Source: Coriobacteriia bacterium
GTDB taxonomy: Bacteria > Actinomycetota > Coriobacteriia > Anaerosomatales > Anaerosomataceae
Direction of reading: 5' to 3'
Length of the DNA: 15,696 nucleotides
NCBI GenBank assembly: GCA_016938395.1
Contig: JAFGUS010000035.1
Location: 1-15,696, forward strand
The position numbers and the translations under genes are program-made. The notes under the pieces are model-generated. The model was not told the DNA's origin. It saw nothing but the letters and a program-made list of their open reading frames with translations, and did not search any database. Positions within the stretch are counted from its first letter, which is position 1. Every line of letters begins with the position of its first letter. This document shows, in pieces, positions 14,714-15,696 of the stretch.

Positions 14714-15301
14714 ATGTCCCGAGACGCTACGGTCGCGCGCGCCACATCGGAGACCGACGTCACCGTGGCCCTCGGGCTCGACGGTGACGGCACGGTGAAC
14801 GTCGCCACGGGCGTCCCGTTCTTCGACCACATGCTCGACGCCTTCGGACGCCACGGGCTCTTCACGCTCACGGTCGCAGCCGAGGGTGACCTCGAGGTGG
14901 ACGCGCACCACACCGTGGAAGATGTGGGCATCTGCCTGGGGCAGGCGCTCACCGAGGCCCTCGGCGACAAGCGCGGCATCAGGCGCTTCGGCTCGGCGAT
15001 CGTGCCGATGGACGAGGCACTCGTGCTCGCGAGCGTGGACATCTCGGGCCGCGGGCAGCTGCACTACGCCGTCGACGTGCCGATCGAGATCATCGGCACG
15101 TTCGACACCACGCTCGCCAAGGAGTTCATGGTGGCGCTCGCCACCAACGGTGGCGTGACGGCGCACGTGCGACGGCTCGCCGGCGAGAACGCGCACCACA
15201 TCATCGAGGCGGCGTTCAAGGCGCTCGCCCGCGCGCTTGCCGAGGCGGTCGCCCTCGACCCGCGCGTGAGCGGTGTGCCGTCCACCAAGGGGTCGCTGTG
15301 A
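14714..15301 (+). CDS. hisB: Imidazoleglycerol-phosphate dehydratase
   Basis: A manganese-dependent dehydratase turning imidazole glycerol phosphate into imidazole acetol phosphate, the substrate of HisC. The 195-residue protein is the monofunctional form without the N-terminal histidinol-phosphatase domain of E. coli HisB, so the phosphatase must be encoded elsewhere. Family motifs: GVPFFDHMLDAFGRHG (about 33-48) with His39, DAHHTVEDVGI (63-73) with His65, His66 and Glu69, then RFGSAIVPMDEAL, and late RRLAGENAHHIIEAAFKAL with the second pair of metal histidines. The ATG at 14714 is preferred because AAGGTGAG lies about 5 nt upstream and gives the usual length; a GTG at 14705 would add three residues. 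The stop overlaps the hisH GTG. Confidence 0.96.
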   Translation: MSRDATVARATSETDVTVALGLDGDGTVNVATGVPFFDHMLDAFGRHGLFTLTVAAEGDLEVDAHHTVEDVGICLGQALTEALGDKRGIRRFGSAIVPMDEALVLASVDISGRGQLHYAVDVPIEIIGTFDTTLAKEFMVALATNGGVTAHVRRLAGENAHHIIEAAFKALARALAEAVALDPRVSGVPSTKGSL

Positions 15302-15696
15302 CGATCGCCATCATCGACTACGGCATGGGCAACCTGCGGAGCGTCGAGAAGGGCTTCGAGCACGCCGGAGTGGCCGATATCGTCGTGACCGGTGAGGCCG
15401 CTCGGGTGGCCGCTGCCGACGGCATCGTGCTTCCCGGCGTGGGCGCGTTCCGCGACGCTGCGGCGCACCTGCGTGAAAGCGGTCTGCGCGACGTGCTCCT
15501 CGAGCGAGTTTCGGCGGGCGTGCCGTTCCTCGGCATCTGCCTCGGCATGCAGCTGCTCGCCGACGTGGGGCTCGAGGACGGCGAGTGGGAGGGCCTCGGC
15601 ATCGTGCCGGGCGTGTGCGAGCGTCTGCCCGGTGGAGTGAAGATCCCACACATCGGCTGGAACACGGTGGCGTACCCGCGCGAGAGCCGACTGTTC
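15298..15696 (+). CDS. hisH: Imidazole glycerol phosphate synthase glutaminase subunit (5' part)
   Basis: HisH is the class I glutamine amidotransferase subunit that feeds ammonia to HisF. The window ends after 133 of the usual roughly 200 codons with the frame still open. The visible part reads MTIAIIDYGMGNLRSVEKGFEHAG, then ADGIVLPGVGAFRDAAAHLRESGL, then GVPFLGICLGMQLLAD with the nucleophile Cys81, and later GGVKIPHIGWNTV, a HisH-specific segment. The catalytic His/Glu pair would lie beyond the edge. The GTG at 15298 overlaps the hisB stop (GTGA), as at other junctions in this operon. hisA and hisF would be expected next but are not in the window. Confidence 0.95.
   Translation, partial: MTIAIIDYGMGNLRSVEKGFEHAGVADIVVTGEAARVAAADGIVLPGVGAFRDAAAHLRESGLRDVLLERVSAGVPFLGICLGMQLLADVGLEDGEWEGLGIVPGVCERLPGGVKIPHIGWNTVAYPRESRLF

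Noticed and set aside
1..15696. CRISPR arrays, insertion sequences, phage genes, tRNA or rRNA
   Set aside because: No periodic repeat-spacer pattern, transposase-like frame, terminal inverted repeats or RNA-gene folds were recognised. The gaps between genes are all under 170 bases and are accounted for by promoters, hairpins and short repeats.

Overview
The window is about 15.7 kb of GC-rich, gene-dense bacterial chromosome with every recognisable gene on the + strand. It carries core biosynthesis and replication genes. The strong G/C third-position bias, frequent GTG starts, a DnaE1-type polymerase with an intact PHP metal site, a TrpR-like YerC/YecD protein and a hisZ-hisG-hisD-hisC-hisB-hisH order suggest an actinobacterium. 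A Coriobacteriia-like or related anaerobic lineage is my best guess, but no rRNA or other marker fixes this.

Layout: (1) 2-256 is the 3' end of a multi-membrane-segment protein of the AglD/lysyl-phosphatidylglycerol synthase membrane-region family. (2) 332-3982 is a branched-chain amino acid cluster, leuB-ilvE-cimA. Together these genes point to isoleucine made from pyruvate and acetyl-CoA through citramalate, with LeuB probably shared with leucine synthesis. (3) 4130-5362 is an MFS transporter of unknown substrate with a strong leader hairpin. (4) 5466-6215 is a fumarylacetoacetate-hydrolase-family enzyme. (5) 6364-10157 is a two-gene unit, a TrpR-like regulator (YerC/YecD) 2 nt upstream of dnaE. 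(6) 10315-15696 is a tightly packed histidine operon, hisZ-hisG-hisD-hisC-hisB-hisH, running off the right edge inside hisH. HisG is the short form and HisZ is its regulatory partner.

Regulation visible in sequence: the his operon has a good sigma70-type promoter (TTGACG, 17 nt, GATACT) whose -10 and probable start site lie inside a perfect inverted repeat, GTGATAC-N9-GTATCAC, a classic repressor-operator geometry. A related but imperfect repeat (GTGCTAC...GTACAC) covers the proposed -10 of the TrpR-like gene. This suggests, without proving, that the regulator encoded beside dnaE controls the his operon and itself. Several other gene starts are preceded by a TAnACT element that may be the local -10 box.

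I see no mobile element, CRISPR array, phage gene, tRNA or rRNA, and no stretch over 300 bases without a gene. I found no plainly new multi-gene system. The most interesting points are the candidate his operator and its pairing with the dnaE-linked regulator, and the short duplications at the cimA stop codon and before the FAH-family gene.
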